DNA from: Oscillospiraceae bacterium
GTDB lineage: Bacteria; Bacillota; Clostridia; Oscillospirales; Ruminococcaceae
Assembly (NCBI GenBank): GCA_016298065.1
Contig: JAEDDN010000009.1
Coordinates: 1-30,478, forward strand
Reading direction: 5' to 3'
DNA: 30,478 bases
The stretch's first letter is position 1. Each line of letters opens with the position of its first letter. The notes under the pieces were generated by a model. It was not told the DNA's origin and did no database searches. It saw only the letters and a program-made list of their open reading frames with translations. The position numbers and the translations under genes were made by a program. This document shows positions 1 through 8,454 of the stretch, piece after piece.

Positions 1-29
1 GTAAGAGATAATTTTTCTATATTTTTATT

Positions 30-58
30 CCCCGAAGCTACGCTTCGGGGAATTTTTA
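30..58 (+). terminator. Intrinsic terminator of a gene left of the window
   Basis: A 9-bp perfect GC-rich stem (30-38 pairing with 42-50, 3-nt loop) is followed by AATTTTTA. It reads as a plus-strand terminator for a gene whose body lies outside the window. The 3' T-run is short but continuous. Confidence 0.75.
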
Positions 59-70
59 CTGTAGTACTTC

Positions 71-98
71 TTGCCATATTAAAAAAACTTGATATAAT
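71..98 (+). promoter_or_regulatory. Sigma-A type promoter for the 135-1166 unit
   Basis: TTGCCA at 71-76 and a consensus TATAAT at 93-98 are separated by 16 bp. They lie about 30 bp upstream of an AAGGAG ribosome binding site at 122-127. The position just after the upstream terminator supports a fresh transcription start. Confidence 0.7.
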
Positions 99-134
99 AT
101 AAAAGAAGCTAAATTTATCTAAAGGAGAATTATT

Positions 135-386
135 ATGGTAGAATTTAAATATGACACACAGCTTTTAATCGAAGGCACAAACTTAGACGAGGACGAAATC
201 AACGACTATATCGTAGAAAATTTTAAGGGCGACAGCCTGCTTGCCGTAGGCGACGAGGAGCTTATTAAAATTCATTACCATACAAATGAGCCTTGGAAGG
301 TGCTTGAATACTGCGCTTCCTTGGGCGAGATTTTTGATATAGTTATAGAGGATATGGACAGACAGGCAAGAGGCTTACAGGGTTAA
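135..386 (+). CDS. Stand-alone FakA/YloV C-terminal-like domain protein (DAK1_2 type)
   Basis: An 83-residue protein that reads like the last part of FakA/YloV (fatty-acid kinase/DegV-partner, dihydroxyacetone-kinase-related). It has an acidic helix, then GDSLLAVGDEELIKIHYHTN, then a GE-I-DI-IEDM ending that matches the family's (D/E)LIKVHVHT...GEL-IKIENM pattern. The kinase (DAK2) domain that normally precedes this segment is absent, and no frame upstream continues it. The gene starts at an ATG 7 bp after AAGGAG with its own promoter, so it looks like a genuine short gene rather than a fragment. Small proteins of this kind are annotated in Clostridia as 'kinase to dihydroxyacetone kinase'. 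Catalysis is unlikely. A role binding or modulating a DegV/FakB-type partner is inference. It precedes a YoaK-family gene by 33 bp, probably on the same transcript. Confidence 0.7.
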   Translation: MVEFKYDTQLLIEGTNLDEDEINDYIVENFKGDSLLAVGDEELIKIHYHTNEPWKVLEYCASLGEIFDIVIEDMDRQARGLQG

Positions 387-419
387 GCTTTTTTAAGTAA
401 AATCTTTGAGGTCGAATTT

Positions 420-1166
420 ATGGAAAACGAAAACCAAAAATCACGCCTTATAGCTTCTGTGACCGAGGAAGAATACCTTGAATGTGAAAAACGCTGGGTA
501 TTTGCTACGCTTATGTTTGTGGGCGGTTTTTTAGGCGGGTTTACATATACAATAAGAGGCGGCATTTTCTGTAATGCTCAAACGGGAAACTTCGTGCTGT
601 TTGCTATCGCACTCGGCAATACGCACTGGTCTGAAGCGCTATACTACTTTATTCCCATGAGCGCATATCTTTTGGGCGCAGTTATCTCGGAAGCGATTGC
701 AACTCCCATTAAAAAGCTCAATATTATGCGCTGGGATACCCTTTTTATCATTGTGGAAATGCTTATAATAGCCTCGCTCGGATTTGTGCCCGAAAGCGCA
801 CCGTTTCAGATTTCACAGGTGGCAATTAACTTTATCTGCTCAATGCAGTACAACACCTTCAGACAAGCGCAGGGCATACCTATGGCGACCACCTTCTGCA
901 CAAACCATTTACGCCAGGTGGGCGTGGGCTTTGCCAAAACCTTACGCCACAAGGACAGACAGTATATGAGCAGGGCTATGTTTCATCTGTCAATGCTTTT
1001 AATCTTTGTAATCGGCGGAGTTATAGCAACTGTGCTTTGCAACATCTTTTTAGGCAAGGCAATTTGGTTTGCGCTCATTCCGCTGGCAGTAGTACTATTT
1101 GACTTTTTATATGCGGACTTTAAAAAAGAAAAAGGAAGTCTTAACAAAATCCCTCACGGGCATTAA
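420..1166 (+). CDS. YoaK/DUF1275 family membrane protein
   Basis: A 248-residue integral membrane protein. The N-terminus after about residue 28 carries the family pattern of a Gly-rich first helix (FVGGFLGGFTY) followed by a QTGN motif (near residue 58) and further hydrophobic segments around 76-96, 105-124, 190-212 and 214-230. The mid-region QYNTFR...TTFCTNHLR matches the conserved stretch of DUF1275 (YoaK) proteins. Function is not established for the family; transport or membrane stress roles have been suggested. The ATG at 420 is preceded by GAGG at 408-411 with 8-nt spacing. It follows the 83-aa gene closely and ends just before a strong terminator. Confidence 0.85.
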   Translation: MENENQKSRLIASVTEEEYLECEKRWVFATLMFVGGFLGGFTYTIRGGIFCNAQTGNFVLFAIALGNTHWSEALYYFIPMSAYLLGAVISEAIATPIKKLNIMRWDTLFIIVEMLIIASLGFVPESAPFQISQVAINFICSMQYNTFRQAQGIPMATTFCTNHLRQVGVGFAKTLRHKDRQYMSRAMFHLSMLLIFVIGGVIATVLCNIFLGKAIWFALIPLAVVLFDFLYADFKKEKGSLNKIPHGH

Positions 1167-1171
1167 ATATT

Positions 1172-1200
1172 AAGGAGCTGTGTAAAACACAGCTCCTTTT
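1172..1200 (+). terminator. Intrinsic terminator after the YoaK-family gene
   Basis: An 11-bp stem (1172-1182 with 1188-1198) is followed by TTTTGATTTTATTTTTT on the plus strand. It sits between convergent genes. On the minus strand the hairpin is followed only by TTAATATTT, so it may also stop mgtE transcription, but less efficiently. Confidence 0.8.
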
Positions 1201-1212
1201 TGATTTTATTTT

Positions 1213-2670
1213 TTAACCTGCAAGATTTAATACATTTAAAAGTAAAATCCAGCTCATACCGTAATAGGTAACAACTGCAACAAGGTCGTTTACCGTTGAG
1301 ATAAGCGGACCTGACGCAACCGCAGGGTCTACCTTTATCTTTTTGAAAAATAACGGTATAAGGGTACCGACTGCGCTGGAAATAAGCATAGCAAGTATAA
1401 GCGAAATTCCTATACAGCCCGAAACCGCATACGAAAACATAATTGACTCATGCTTAAAAAAGAATATATAAAGCCCTATTACCACAAAGGAAATAAGTCC
1501 GAGCAAAGCGCCGTCGCAAAAGCCGACTCTCATTTCCTTAAATACCAGCTGTGCCTTTTGACGAGCCGTTATCGTTTCGTCGGTAAGCACACGGATTGTA
1601 ACAGCAAGCGACTGAGTACCTACGTTACCCGACATACCGAGTATCATTGACTGGAAAAACATTATCAATGTAAGCTCTTTTACAACGTGCTCAAACGCAC
1701 CGACAACGGTGGAAACCACCATTCCTAAGCCCAACAAAACAACAAGCCACGGCAAACGCTTTCTCATACTTTCCTTTAAAGGCTCGTTTAAATCCTCTTC
1801 TGCGGTCAAACCTGCAAGTCTTGCGTAGTCCTCTCCCATTTCATCGTCAACAACCTCGATGATGTTTTGTGAGGTGATAACACCTAAGATTTTGTTGTTA
1901 TTATCAAGTACCGGAATTGAGTTTTCGGAATAATCCTTTAACTTTTCGATACAGTCGTCTATGCTCTCGTTACCGTAAACATAGGGGAACGAGGTAACTA
2001 TCAGGCTTTCGAGCGAATCCTGCTGGCGAGCTATAATAAGCTCGGTTAAATCAAGCGCACCGTAAAACTCACCGTTTTCATCGGTAACGAATATCGTTGA
2101 AATGTTATCGTTTTTTTCCGCCTGTCTTACAAGCTCGTTCATAGCCTGCTTGATTGTAAGATTTTCACGGATAATGATACAGTTTGTGGTCATCTTACTA
2201 CCGATTTCGTCATCGTCAAACGAAGCGATAAGCTTGATTTCCTTTTGTACCTCTAAATCCATTGTATCTATAAGCAGCGCTCTTTTATCTTTATGAATTT
2301 CACGAAGTACCCCCACAGCCGTATCGGTTTCCATTTCGGATAAAACTGCGGCCGCCTTTTTTAAATCCATCTCGTCTAAAAAGGCTCCTGCTTCTTCCTC
2401 GCTTGTATATTCAAAAATTGCGGACAAAAGCGAAACGTCAAGTATCCTATATAGCTTTTTTCGCTCTTGCACGGTAAGCTCGGGCATTATCTCCGCAATA
2501 TCGTTTTCGTGGTAATCCTCAAGCTTATTTTGCATCATTTTAGGCGAAGCGTTGCTTCTTATTATATTTATGATTTCCTGTTCGTAATCGGGCTTTGAAG
2601 CTACTTCCTCCAAAGCGTCGTTTGACGAAGGCTCTAATTCATCTATTAGCTTTTCTTTTTCGTCTGCCAT
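1213..2670 (-). CDS. mgtE: MgtE-family magnesium transporter
   Basis: A 485-residue Mg2+ channel/transporter of the cytoplasmic membrane. Order: an acidic N-terminal helical MgtE_N domain (about residues 30-145), a CBS pair (about 155-275, the Mg2+-sensing gate), the plug helix, then five membrane helices from about residue 306. The pore signature SGNVGTQS is at 347-354, and a Pro-Leu-x-S-T-x-N-D stretch near residue 460 corresponds to the selectivity-filter region. The length is close to the family's usual 450-480. The start ATG is preceded by GGAGG. Homodimeric Mg2+ uptake gated by cytosolic Mg2+ is known for the family. The gene is monocistronic here, with its own consensus promoter and an attenuator-type leader, which implies control by transcription termination. 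Confidence 0.95.
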   Translation of the reverse strand: MADEKEKLIDELEPSSNDALEEVASKPDYEQEIINIIRSNASPKMMQNKLEDYHENDIAEIMPELTVQERKKLYRILDVSLLSAIFEYTSEEEAGAFLDEMDLKKAAAVLSEMETDTAVGVLREIHKDKRALLIDTMDLEVQKEIKLIASFDDDEIGSKMTTNCIIIRENLTIKQAMNELVRQAEKNDNISTIFVTDENGEFYGALDLTELIIARQQDSLESLIVTSFPYVYGNESIDDCIEKLKDYSENSIPVLDNNNKILGVITSQNIIEVVDDEMGEDYARLAGLTAEEDLNEPLKESMRKRLPWLVVLLGLGMVVSTVVGAFEHVVKELTLIMFFQSMILGMSGNVGTQSLAVTIRVLTDETITARQKAQLVFKEMRVGFCDGALLGLISFVVIGLYIFFFKHESIMFSYAVSGCIGISLILAMLISSAVGTLIPLFFKKIKVDPAVASGPLISTVNDLVAVVTYYGMSWILLLNVLNLAG

Positions 2671-2952
2671 AAATTTATCCCTCCACTTTCCATGCTAAAC
2701 ATAACCTACTTTAAACTTGGTTTAGAATAACGGTGATATGGGATAGTAAACAAAAAACCTCTGTTTAGGGCTAAACCCTGCTACAGAGGCAACAAGACAA
2801 TATCAATTAAAGGCATCTCCGCTAAGCCGAACACAATGACTGCCACAGACGGATATGCTTTAAAAAATATATTCTGCTTGCCTGCCTACTTCGCCCGCAA
2901 CTATCACTATTGTTCACTTAACTCACCTCACTATGATACTTTAATTTTTAGC
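2671..2952 (-). promoter_or_regulatory. Structured 5' leader of mgtE, candidate metal-sensing attenuator
   Basis: From the predicted start point near 2952 to the mgtE ATG there is about 280 nt without a coding frame on the minus strand. The 5' part reads GUGAGGUGAGUUAAGUGAAC. Further on, a GAAC element (near 2915) can pair with GUUC (near 2827). The leader ends in a strong intrinsic terminator about 80 nt before the gene. This is the architecture of a transcription-attenuating riboswitch. mgtE genes in Firmicutes are often under an M-box, but the most conserved M-box strings (GGUGAGGCUCC, GACGCCAAUGGG, GUGCUAAAGCUCUAC) are not present. The class is therefore unidentified. Confidence 0.6.
2751..2789 (-). 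terminator. Terminator inside the mgtE leader
   Basis: Read on the minus strand: a 7-bp outer stem (2783-2789 with 2758-2764), an inner AGGG/CCCT stem, then TTTTTTG. It ends 80 nt upstream of the mgtE start codon and downstream of the mgtE promoter. It therefore cannot serve an upstream gene and should act as an on/off attenuator. Confidence 0.75.
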
Positions 2953-2958
2953 TATTAT

Positions 2959-2987
2959 ATTATACGCCTTTGCGTAGAAAATGTCAA
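2959..2987 (-). promoter_or_regulatory. mgtE promoter
   Basis: Perfect consensus TTGACA (2982-2987) and TATAAT (2959-2964) with a 17-bp spacer on the minus strand. A second overlapping TATAAT register lies at 2954-2959. It sits just beyond the ftsH terminator. Confidence 0.85.
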
Positions 2988-3011
2988 ACGCTTTACCTAT
3001 AGCACGCAAAA

Positions 3012-3052
3012 CAAAAAAGCTCATAGGAATAAAATTTATCCTATGAGCTTTT
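3012..3052 (-). terminator. Intrinsic terminator of the rnj-to-ftsH run
   Basis: A 14-bp perfect stem (3039-3052 with 3015-3028) is followed on the minus strand by a T-run reading into TGTTTTG. It lies 23 bp after the ftsH stop codon. Confidence 0.85.
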
Positions 3053-3074
3053 ATTATTTGAGAGTTTCACCGTT

Positions 3075-5153
3075 TTATTCGGTTTTATTTTTTTCGGGAT
3101 TTTCTTTGTCGTCCGTTACCTGCTCGTCAGATGAGTGATCATCAGCCTCTAAGCTCTTGTCAGACTCCCCTAAAGTTACTTCGTACGCCTTAGCTTCTGC
3201 GCCGTTATTATCCGAAGCAGTTTCGTCTTTTATGAGTGCGTTTTCGTTTATGCTTTTAAGCTCTGCTTCAACGCTTTGTATGCTGATTTTTCCCTCCATT
3301 AAATCCTTAAAGGTATCGGCGGAAATTTTTTCGTATACAATCAGATATTTTGCGACAAGGTCAAGCTTATCCATGTGTGCAAGCAAGATTTCCTTAGCCT
3401 TATTAAAGGCGTTGTCGATAAGTGTTCTAATCTCGTCGTCAATTTGTGCGGCAACAGCTTCCGAGTAGTTGCGCTGGTGTCCCATATCCTTACCTAAGAA
3501 TACTTCGCCCTCTGCTTCGCCGTACATAACCGCACCGAGCTTTGAGCTAAAGCCGTATTTGGTAACCATACTGCGAGCAAGCTTTGTTGCACGCTCAATA
3601 TCGTTTGAAGCGCCTGTACAAACATCGTCCAAAGCGACTGTTTCAGCTACACGTCCGCCTAATAAAAGCGCTAAATTCTCTTCCATCTTTGTCTTTGACA
3701 TGTGCGCACGGTCGTCCTCAGGAAGATTTAAGGTGTAGCCTGCCGCCATACCTCTGGGTATAATTGAAATCTCGTGTACAGGATCTTGTGTCGGCAGATA
3801 AAAACTGACAACAGCGTGACCTGCTTCGTGATAAGCGGTAATCTTTTTATCCACTTCGTGAATTTTATGCGATCTCTTTTCCGGTCCTGCAACAACCTTA
3901 ATAGTAGCTTCTTCAATTTCCGTAGCGGTTATCGCCTTTTTATCTCGTCTTGCGGCAAGCAAAGCTGCTTCGTTTAAAATGTTTTCAAGATCGGCGCCCG
4001 TAAAGCCCGCAGTGCTTCTTGCGATAACCTTTAAGTCAACGTCAAAGCCCAAAGGCTTATTTTTAGCGTGAACCTTTAAGATTTCCTCTCTGCCCTTAAC
4101 ATCCGGGTAACCCACTACAACCTGACGGTCAAAACGTCCCGGTCTTAAAAGCGCAGGGTCTAATATATCACGCCTGTTGGTAGCCGCAATAACAATAACG
4201 CCCTGGTTTTCGCCAAAGCCGTCCATCTCAACGAGCAGTTGGTTTAAGGTCTGCTCACGTTCATCGTGTCCGCCACCTAAGCCTGCGCCTCTGTGACGTC
4301 CTACAGCGTCTATTTCGTCGATAAAGATAATAGACGGGGCGTGTTTTTTAGCCTGTTCAAACAAATCACGCACTCTCGACGCACCAACGCCGACAAACAT
4401 CTCTACGAAATCCGAGCCGGAAATAGAGAAAAACGGCGCTCCCGCTTCACCTGCAACTGCTCTTGCGAGCAAGGTTTTACCTGTACCCGGAGGGCCTACA
4501 AGCAAAACGCCCTTAGGTATTCTCGCACCCAATTCCTTATACTTTTTCGGGCTTTTGAGAAAGCCTACTATCTCCTGGAGCTCTTCTTTTTCCTCGTCTG
4601 CGCCTGCAACGTCTGCAAAGGTAGTTTTTATACCGTGCTGTGCAGGGTTTTTCATATTTGCTTTGCCGAACTGAGTTATCTTACCTCCGCCGGTTTGCTT
4701 TGTCATAAATACAAAAAGACCTATCATAGCGGCAATAAGCAGTATTGTCGGCAACCAGCTTGCAAGCAAGGTATTGCTCTTTGTGTATTCGTAATCGGTT
4801 CCTATTCTGTCTGCGGTATCCGCCTTAGCGTTATACTCGTTTACAAAACCCTTTATATCGTCTAAGAATAAGCTAACGCTCTTTACCTTGCAGGTAAAGA
4901 CCATTTGACCGTCGCTGTTTTCCTTAGCGCCCTCAAAGTTTTCGCCTTCCTTTAATACTACGGTAAGCTCGCCTGTACCTAAGTCAAGCTCATAGTCCGA
5001 AACCTTGTTGTCCTGGAAAAGAAAAACTATATCGGAATATTTATAATCTATCGCTGTCGCCTCATAAAGCTTTGTAAAGCCGTAAAAGCAAATAAACAGC
5101 ATTACAATAACAACAGCCACATACAGAAAAAAACCTTTCTTTTTTGTCGGCAA
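3075..5153 (-). CDS. ftsH: ATP-dependent zinc metalloprotease FtsH
   Basis: A 692-residue membrane-anchored AAA+ protease that degrades misfolded and regulatory membrane proteins. Visible parts: a first membrane helix (about 8-28), an extracytoplasmic domain (about 29-130), a second helix (about 133-151), an AAA module with Walker A GPPGTGKT (220-227), Walker B FIDEID (277-282) and second region of homology around 325-343, and the M41 protease with HEAGH (442-446) and third zinc ligand D518. The last 40 residues are a low-complexity acidic tail. The start codon is TTG with AGGGAG upstream. ATG alternatives would remove the first membrane helix, so TTG is preferred. It follows tilS by 40 bp, the usual tilS-ftsH pairing in Firmicutes; hpt, often placed between them, is absent here. 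Confidence 0.96.
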   Translation of the reverse strand: MPTKKKGFFLYVAVVIVMLFICFYGFTKLYEATAIDYKYSDIVFLFQDNKVSDYELDLGTGELTVVLKEGENFEGAKENSDGQMVFTCKVKSVSLFLDDIKGFVNEYNAKADTADRIGTDYEYTKSNTLLASWLPTILLIAAMIGLFVFMTKQTGGGKITQFGKANMKNPAQHGIKTTFADVAGADEEKEELQEIVGFLKSPKKYKELGARIPKGVLLVGPPGTGKTLLARAVAGEAGAPFFSISGSDFVEMFVGVGASRVRDLFEQAKKHAPSIIFIDEIDAVGRHRGAGLGGGHDEREQTLNQLLVEMDGFGENQGVIVIAATNRRDILDPALLRPGRFDRQVVVGYPDVKGREEILKVHAKNKPLGFDVDLKVIARSTAGFTGADLENILNEAALLAARRDKKAITATEIEEATIKVVAGPEKRSHKIHEVDKKITAYHEAGHAVVSFYLPTQDPVHEISIIPRGMAAGYTLNLPEDDRAHMSKTKMEENLALLLGGRVAETVALDDVCTGASNDIERATKLARSMVTKYGFSSKLGAVMYGEAEGEVFLGKDMGHQRNYSEAVAAQIDDEIRTLIDNAFNKAKEILLAHMDKLDLVAKYLIVYEKISADTFKDLMEGKISIQSVEAELKSINENALIKDETASDNNGAEAKAYEVTLGESDKSLEADDHSSDEQVTDDKENPEKNKTE

Positions 5154-5193
5154 AACTATCCACTCCCTTTAATTTAATGCTTTATAAAATAAA

Positions 5194-6525
5194 CTAATCC
5201 TCACAAATTTCACTTACCCTTATAAAACAAGTAGTGTTTTCGTCACATTTAACTCTTACGTCTATACCGAAGCCCTCAAGCGCAATAACGCCTGCATCGT
5301 CGGCTATAACAAAAAGTTTTTGTCTTTCCTGTAAGGGTATCTCATTTTCGCAAAGAAGCTTTTTAACCTTTTTGGTATACATATTGTCTTTAAGCTTTAT
5401 CTTATCGCCTGACTTGCGTTGCCTTACAACGATACTACCACATATTTTACCACAATCCAGCGAAATATCAAACAATTTTTTATAAACTTTATGAACTGTT
5501 TTAATTTGATTTGTGTCTAAAGTCTGAACATTGTAGGTTTTACCTGTTTTACTTAAAAACCGACCGTCTTTTAAGGGAAACTCAAAATATTCTTCCTTTA
5601 TTTTACCCTCGCTTACCGCAAGAATGTTATCCTTAATTTCTATGAACATATTGTCCTTAATATTTATCTTTCCCACGCCGTCAATGATTATTTTATCGAC
5701 GCTCTCGATATTTTTATGAGAAAGCTCAAAACCAAATTCGGATAAAATAAGTCTTATAACTCTGTTTCTTACACTTTTATGCTCATTTTTTAATGTGTTG
5801 CAGTCAAAGGTGTTTTTACTTTTTATCTTTTTATAACATTCGCCCGCTAAATAAGATAAATATTCGTCATCTGACGATATGCTCTGGGTAGTTCTTAAAA
5901 CCGCTGTTTCAAACGCAGGATTTATCCTTTTAAGCTCGGGAATTATGTTATGACGAATATAGTTTCTTGTGTAGTCGGTTTTTTCATTTGTGGAGTCTGT
6001 AACATAGCTTAGATTATGCTTTTTACAGTACGCTTCTATGTCGCTTCTTGTAAGCGATAAAAGCGGTCTTACTATATTTTCTCTTTGTTTAGGTATTCCG
6101 CAAAGGCCTTTAAGCGCACTTCCTCTTGCAAGGTTAAATAAAACCGTTTCGGCATTGTCCGACAGAGTATGCGCCGTAGCTATCTTAGCACAAAACTTAT
6201 CAGCCGTTTTATTAAAAAAATCATACCTTACTTTTCTGCCGCATTCCTCTTCGGAAAGATTATCTTTTTTACAAAGTGCTTTTATATCTACATCTTTTAT
6301 AAAAAGCGGTATATCCCACTCTTTACAAAGCGATTTTACAAATTCCATATCCCTTAAGCTTTCCTCGCCCCTTAGATTATGGTTTATATGACAGGCGATA
6401 ACCTTAAGTTCAAGGTCGTTATTAAATTTCATAAGATGAGTAAGAGTGACCGAGTCTGCTCCGCCCGACAAGCCGACAACTACCGTATCGTTTTTATTAA
6501 AATATTCGGATAAACAAACTCTCAT
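5194..6525 (-). CDS. tilS: tRNA(Ile)-lysidine synthase TilS
   Basis: A 443-residue cytoplasmic enzyme that converts C34 of tRNA-Ile(CAU) to lysidine with ATP and lysine, so that the tRNA reads AUA. The N-terminal PP-loop SGGADS is at residues 20-25, with downstream HTLSDNAET and RPLLSLTRSDIEAYC matching the TilS catalytic domain. A weaker C-terminal TilS domain (about 360-440, with KSGDKIKL and GIDVRVK) follows. The ATG follows AAGGAG at good spacing. The N-terminus is somewhat shorter than many homologues but retains the loop. It is placed between dnaB and ftsH on the same strand. Confidence 0.95.
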   Translation of the reverse strand: MRVCLSEYFNKNDTVVVGLSGGADSVTLTHLMKFNNDLELKVIACHINHNLRGEESLRDMEFVKSLCKEWDIPLFIKDVDIKALCKKDNLSEEECGRKVRYDFFNKTADKFCAKIATAHTLSDNAETVLFNLARGSALKGLCGIPKQRENIVRPLLSLTRSDIEAYCKKHNLSYVTDSTNEKTDYTRNYIRHNIIPELKRINPAFETAVLRTTQSISSDDEYLSYLAGECYKKIKSKNTFDCNTLKNEHKSVRNRVIRLILSEFGFELSHKNIESVDKIIIDGVGKINIKDNMFIEIKDNILAVSEGKIKEEYFEFPLKDGRFLSKTGKTYNVQTLDTNQIKTVHKVYKKLFDISLDCGKICGSIVVRQRKSGDKIKLKDNMYTKKVKKLLCENEIPLQERQKLFVIADDAGVIALEGFGIDVRVKCDENTTCFIRVSEICED

Positions 6526-6545
6526 AACGTCACTCTCCTTTTAAA

Positions 6546-6585
6546 AAATTAAAATTTCCGTCGGTCAGCTTTTTGTGACCGACGG
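6546..6585 (-). terminator. Hairpin between dnaB and tilS, possible partial terminator
   Basis: A 10-bp perfect stem (6576-6585 with 6558-6567), then AAATTTTAATTTTTT on the minus strand. The T-tract is interrupted, and the tilS ribosome binding site follows at once. It probably reduces rather than ends transcription into tilS-ftsH. Confidence 0.6.
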
Positions 6586-6595
6586 GATAGCTTAT

Positions 6596-7948
6596 CTATT
6601 CTGTTCTGTAAACGTCAAGATTATTAAACCTTGTAAACTGACCGTTCCACAACAAATCAAAATCGCCTACAGAGCCGTGTCTGTTTTTGGCTAAAATACA
6701 TTTTGAAAGGTTTGGATTGTCTGCTTCCGGATTATAATATCCGTCTCTATATAGGAACATTACAATATCTGCGTCCTGCTCAATAGATCCCGATTCTCTT
6801 AAATCCGCTAACATAGGCTTGTGATCGGTTCTTAAATCAGGGCCACGGTTTAACTGTGACAAAACTACTACCGGGACATTAAGCTCCTTAGCCATAATTT
6901 TAAGGTTTCTGGTAATCTTGGAAATCTCCTGCACACGATTTTCGCTCCTTGCGTCGCCTGACATAAGCTGCAAGTAGTCTATCACCACAAGCCCTAAATT
7001 TTTAAGGCGTCTGCATTTTGCTTTCATTTCGTTTACCGAAATGCCGGGAGTATCGTCAAGATACATATTTGTGTGCGACAGCATATCCGAGCTTGCGGCA
7101 AGCTGTACCCACTGCTCTGTGCCGAGCTTACCTGTTCTTAAATTTTCGCTTGGGATCATCGCCTCGGAGGATAATACCCTGCCGACAAGCTGTTCATTTG
7201 ACATTTCGAGTGAAAATACGACAACGTCTTTATCGGTGTTTTTGGCTACATGGGTAGCTATATTGAGCGCAAAGGAGGTTTTACCCATACCGGGTCTTGC
7301 CGCCAATAAGATAAGGTCGGATTTATTAAGCCCGGTTATCATAGCGTCCAGACGGTGAAAGCCCGTAGGTAAGCCTAAATATTTATCCTTATCCTCGCTG
7401 TTTAGCTTTTGCAGTCTGTCATAGGTTTCTATGATTATGTTTTCTATCGGGATTAAGTCTCCGCTTTCCTTGCCCTGACGTATATCAAAAATCTTTTGCT
7501 CCGCCAAGTCTAAAAGCGTAGAGGAGTTTGCCTCTGACTGCTTTGCATTATCGGATATTTCACTCGAAGCGGTAATGAGCTTTCTGCGGTAATAATTATC
7601 GCAGATAATATCGCAGTAATCGGTAATGTTTGCGGTAGACGGCACCATCTCCATCAGCTGAACCAAATAAACCTTTGCCGAATTTTCGTCGGCAAAAATT
7701 TTAGTCTGCTTTACCCTGTCAAGATAGGTGACAAAGTCTATCGTTTTGGATTCGCCGAACATCTCTATAAAAATCTCATAAAGTCCTGCGTGCTGTTTTA
7801 GAAAAAACATCTCGCTTTTGCTTACACGCTCCAAAACCGTGCCTATAAGCTCAGGGTCTATTAAAAGCCCGCCGAGCACTGCCTGTTCTGCTTCAAGGCT
7901 ATAGGGCAAATTTGTAAGCTCGTCGCCGTTATCAAAGTTTATCGCCAT
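6596..7948 (-). CDS. dnaB: Replicative DNA helicase DnaB
   Basis: A 450-residue hexameric replicative helicase (the protein called DnaC in Bacillus subtilis). The N-terminal DnaB domain (about 12-115, containing SLEAEQAVLGGLLID) is followed by a RecA-like motor with Walker A ARPGMGKT (217-224), Walker B LVVIDYLQLM (around 320) and a Gln/Arg-rich motif ending in RESGSIEQDADIVMF (around 390). No intein is visible. AAGGAG precedes the ATG. It lies 25 bp after rplI, the classic gdpP-rplI-dnaB order of Firmicutes. Confidence 0.97.
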   Translation of the reverse strand: MAINFDNGDELTNLPYSLEAEQAVLGGLLIDPELIGTVLERVSKSEMFFLKQHAGLYEIFIEMFGESKTIDFVTYLDRVKQTKIFADENSAKVYLVQLMEMVPSTANITDYCDIICDNYYRRKLITASSEISDNAKQSEANSSTLLDLAEQKIFDIRQGKESGDLIPIENIIIETYDRLQKLNSEDKDKYLGLPTGFHRLDAMITGLNKSDLILLAARPGMGKTSFALNIATHVAKNTDKDVVVFSLEMSNEQLVGRVLSSEAMIPSENLRTGKLGTEQWVQLAASSDMLSHTNMYLDDTPGISVNEMKAKCRRLKNLGLVVIDYLQLMSGDARSENRVQEISKITRNLKIMAKELNVPVVVLSQLNRGPDLRTDHKPMLADLRESGSIEQDADIVMFLYRDGYYNPEADNPNLSKCILAKNRHGSVGDFDLLWNGQFTRFNNLDVYRTE

Positions 7949-7973
7949 AGCTTAATGCTCTCCTTAAAATATG

Positions 7974-8420
7974 TTACTTGTCGCAAACCTCAACGAACAT
8001 CTTTGTTCCGACGCCCGTATGAAGCTTAACCTCAAACTCAAATGTTCCCAGCGACTTTATATCTTCCTTTAAGGTGATTTTCTTTTTGTTTATCTCGACC
8101 TTATACTGACTTAATATAGCGTCGGCTATTTCCTTTGAGGTAACCTTGCCGAAAAGACGGCCGTTATCGCCTGCTTTTGATATTACCTTTACGGTTTTTT
8201 CCTTTAAATCCTCTGCTAATTTTTGCGCTTGTTCTAAAGCTACCTGCTTGTGATGAGCTTCTGCCGAATCCTTATTTGTTTTTTCGTTTAAGGCTTTAGC
8301 GTCCGCAACATCGGCTAAGCCTTTTTTAAGCAAAAAGTTATTAGCATATCCGTCTGCGACGTTTACAATATCGCCTTTTTTACCTGTTCCCTTAACGTCT
8401 TGTTTTAAAATAACCTTCAT
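7974..8420 (-). CDS. rplI: 50S ribosomal protein L9
   Basis: A 148-residue protein of normal length. The N-terminal KOW-like domain begins MKVILKQDVKGTGKKGDIV and is followed by the L9 signature with GYANNFLLKKGLA (residues 25-37). A long connecting helix (about 42-75) leads to the C-terminal RNA-binding domain, including GRLFGKVTSKEIADAI. It binds 23S rRNA in the large subunit. AAGGAG precedes the ATG. Confidence 0.97.
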   Translation of the reverse strand: MKVILKQDVKGTGKKGDIVNVADGYANNFLLKKGLADVADAKALNEKTNKDSAEAHHKQVALEQAQKLAEDLKEKTVKVISKAGDNGRLFGKVTSKEIADAILSQYKVEINKKKITLKEDIKSLGTFEFEVKLHTGVGTKMFVEVCDK

Positions 8421-8454
8421 TATGAGTTTCTCCTTAAAAAATTAACCTTTATAC

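Noticed and set aside
2671..2952. Calling the mgtE leader an M-box
   Set aside because: The context fits, but the strongly conserved M-box strings are not found on either strand, so only an unclassified leader is claimed.
2836..3138. A 100-aa plus-strand reading frame over the mgtE promoter and leader
   Set aside because: No ribosome binding site, no family resemblance, and it covers the minus-strand promoter and the ftsH terminator. Considered chance.
4293..4865. A 190-aa plus-strand frame inside ftsH
   Set aside because: It is antisense to the highly conserved AAA domain, rich in Cys/Tyr/Arg as typical for shadow frames, with no ribosome binding site.
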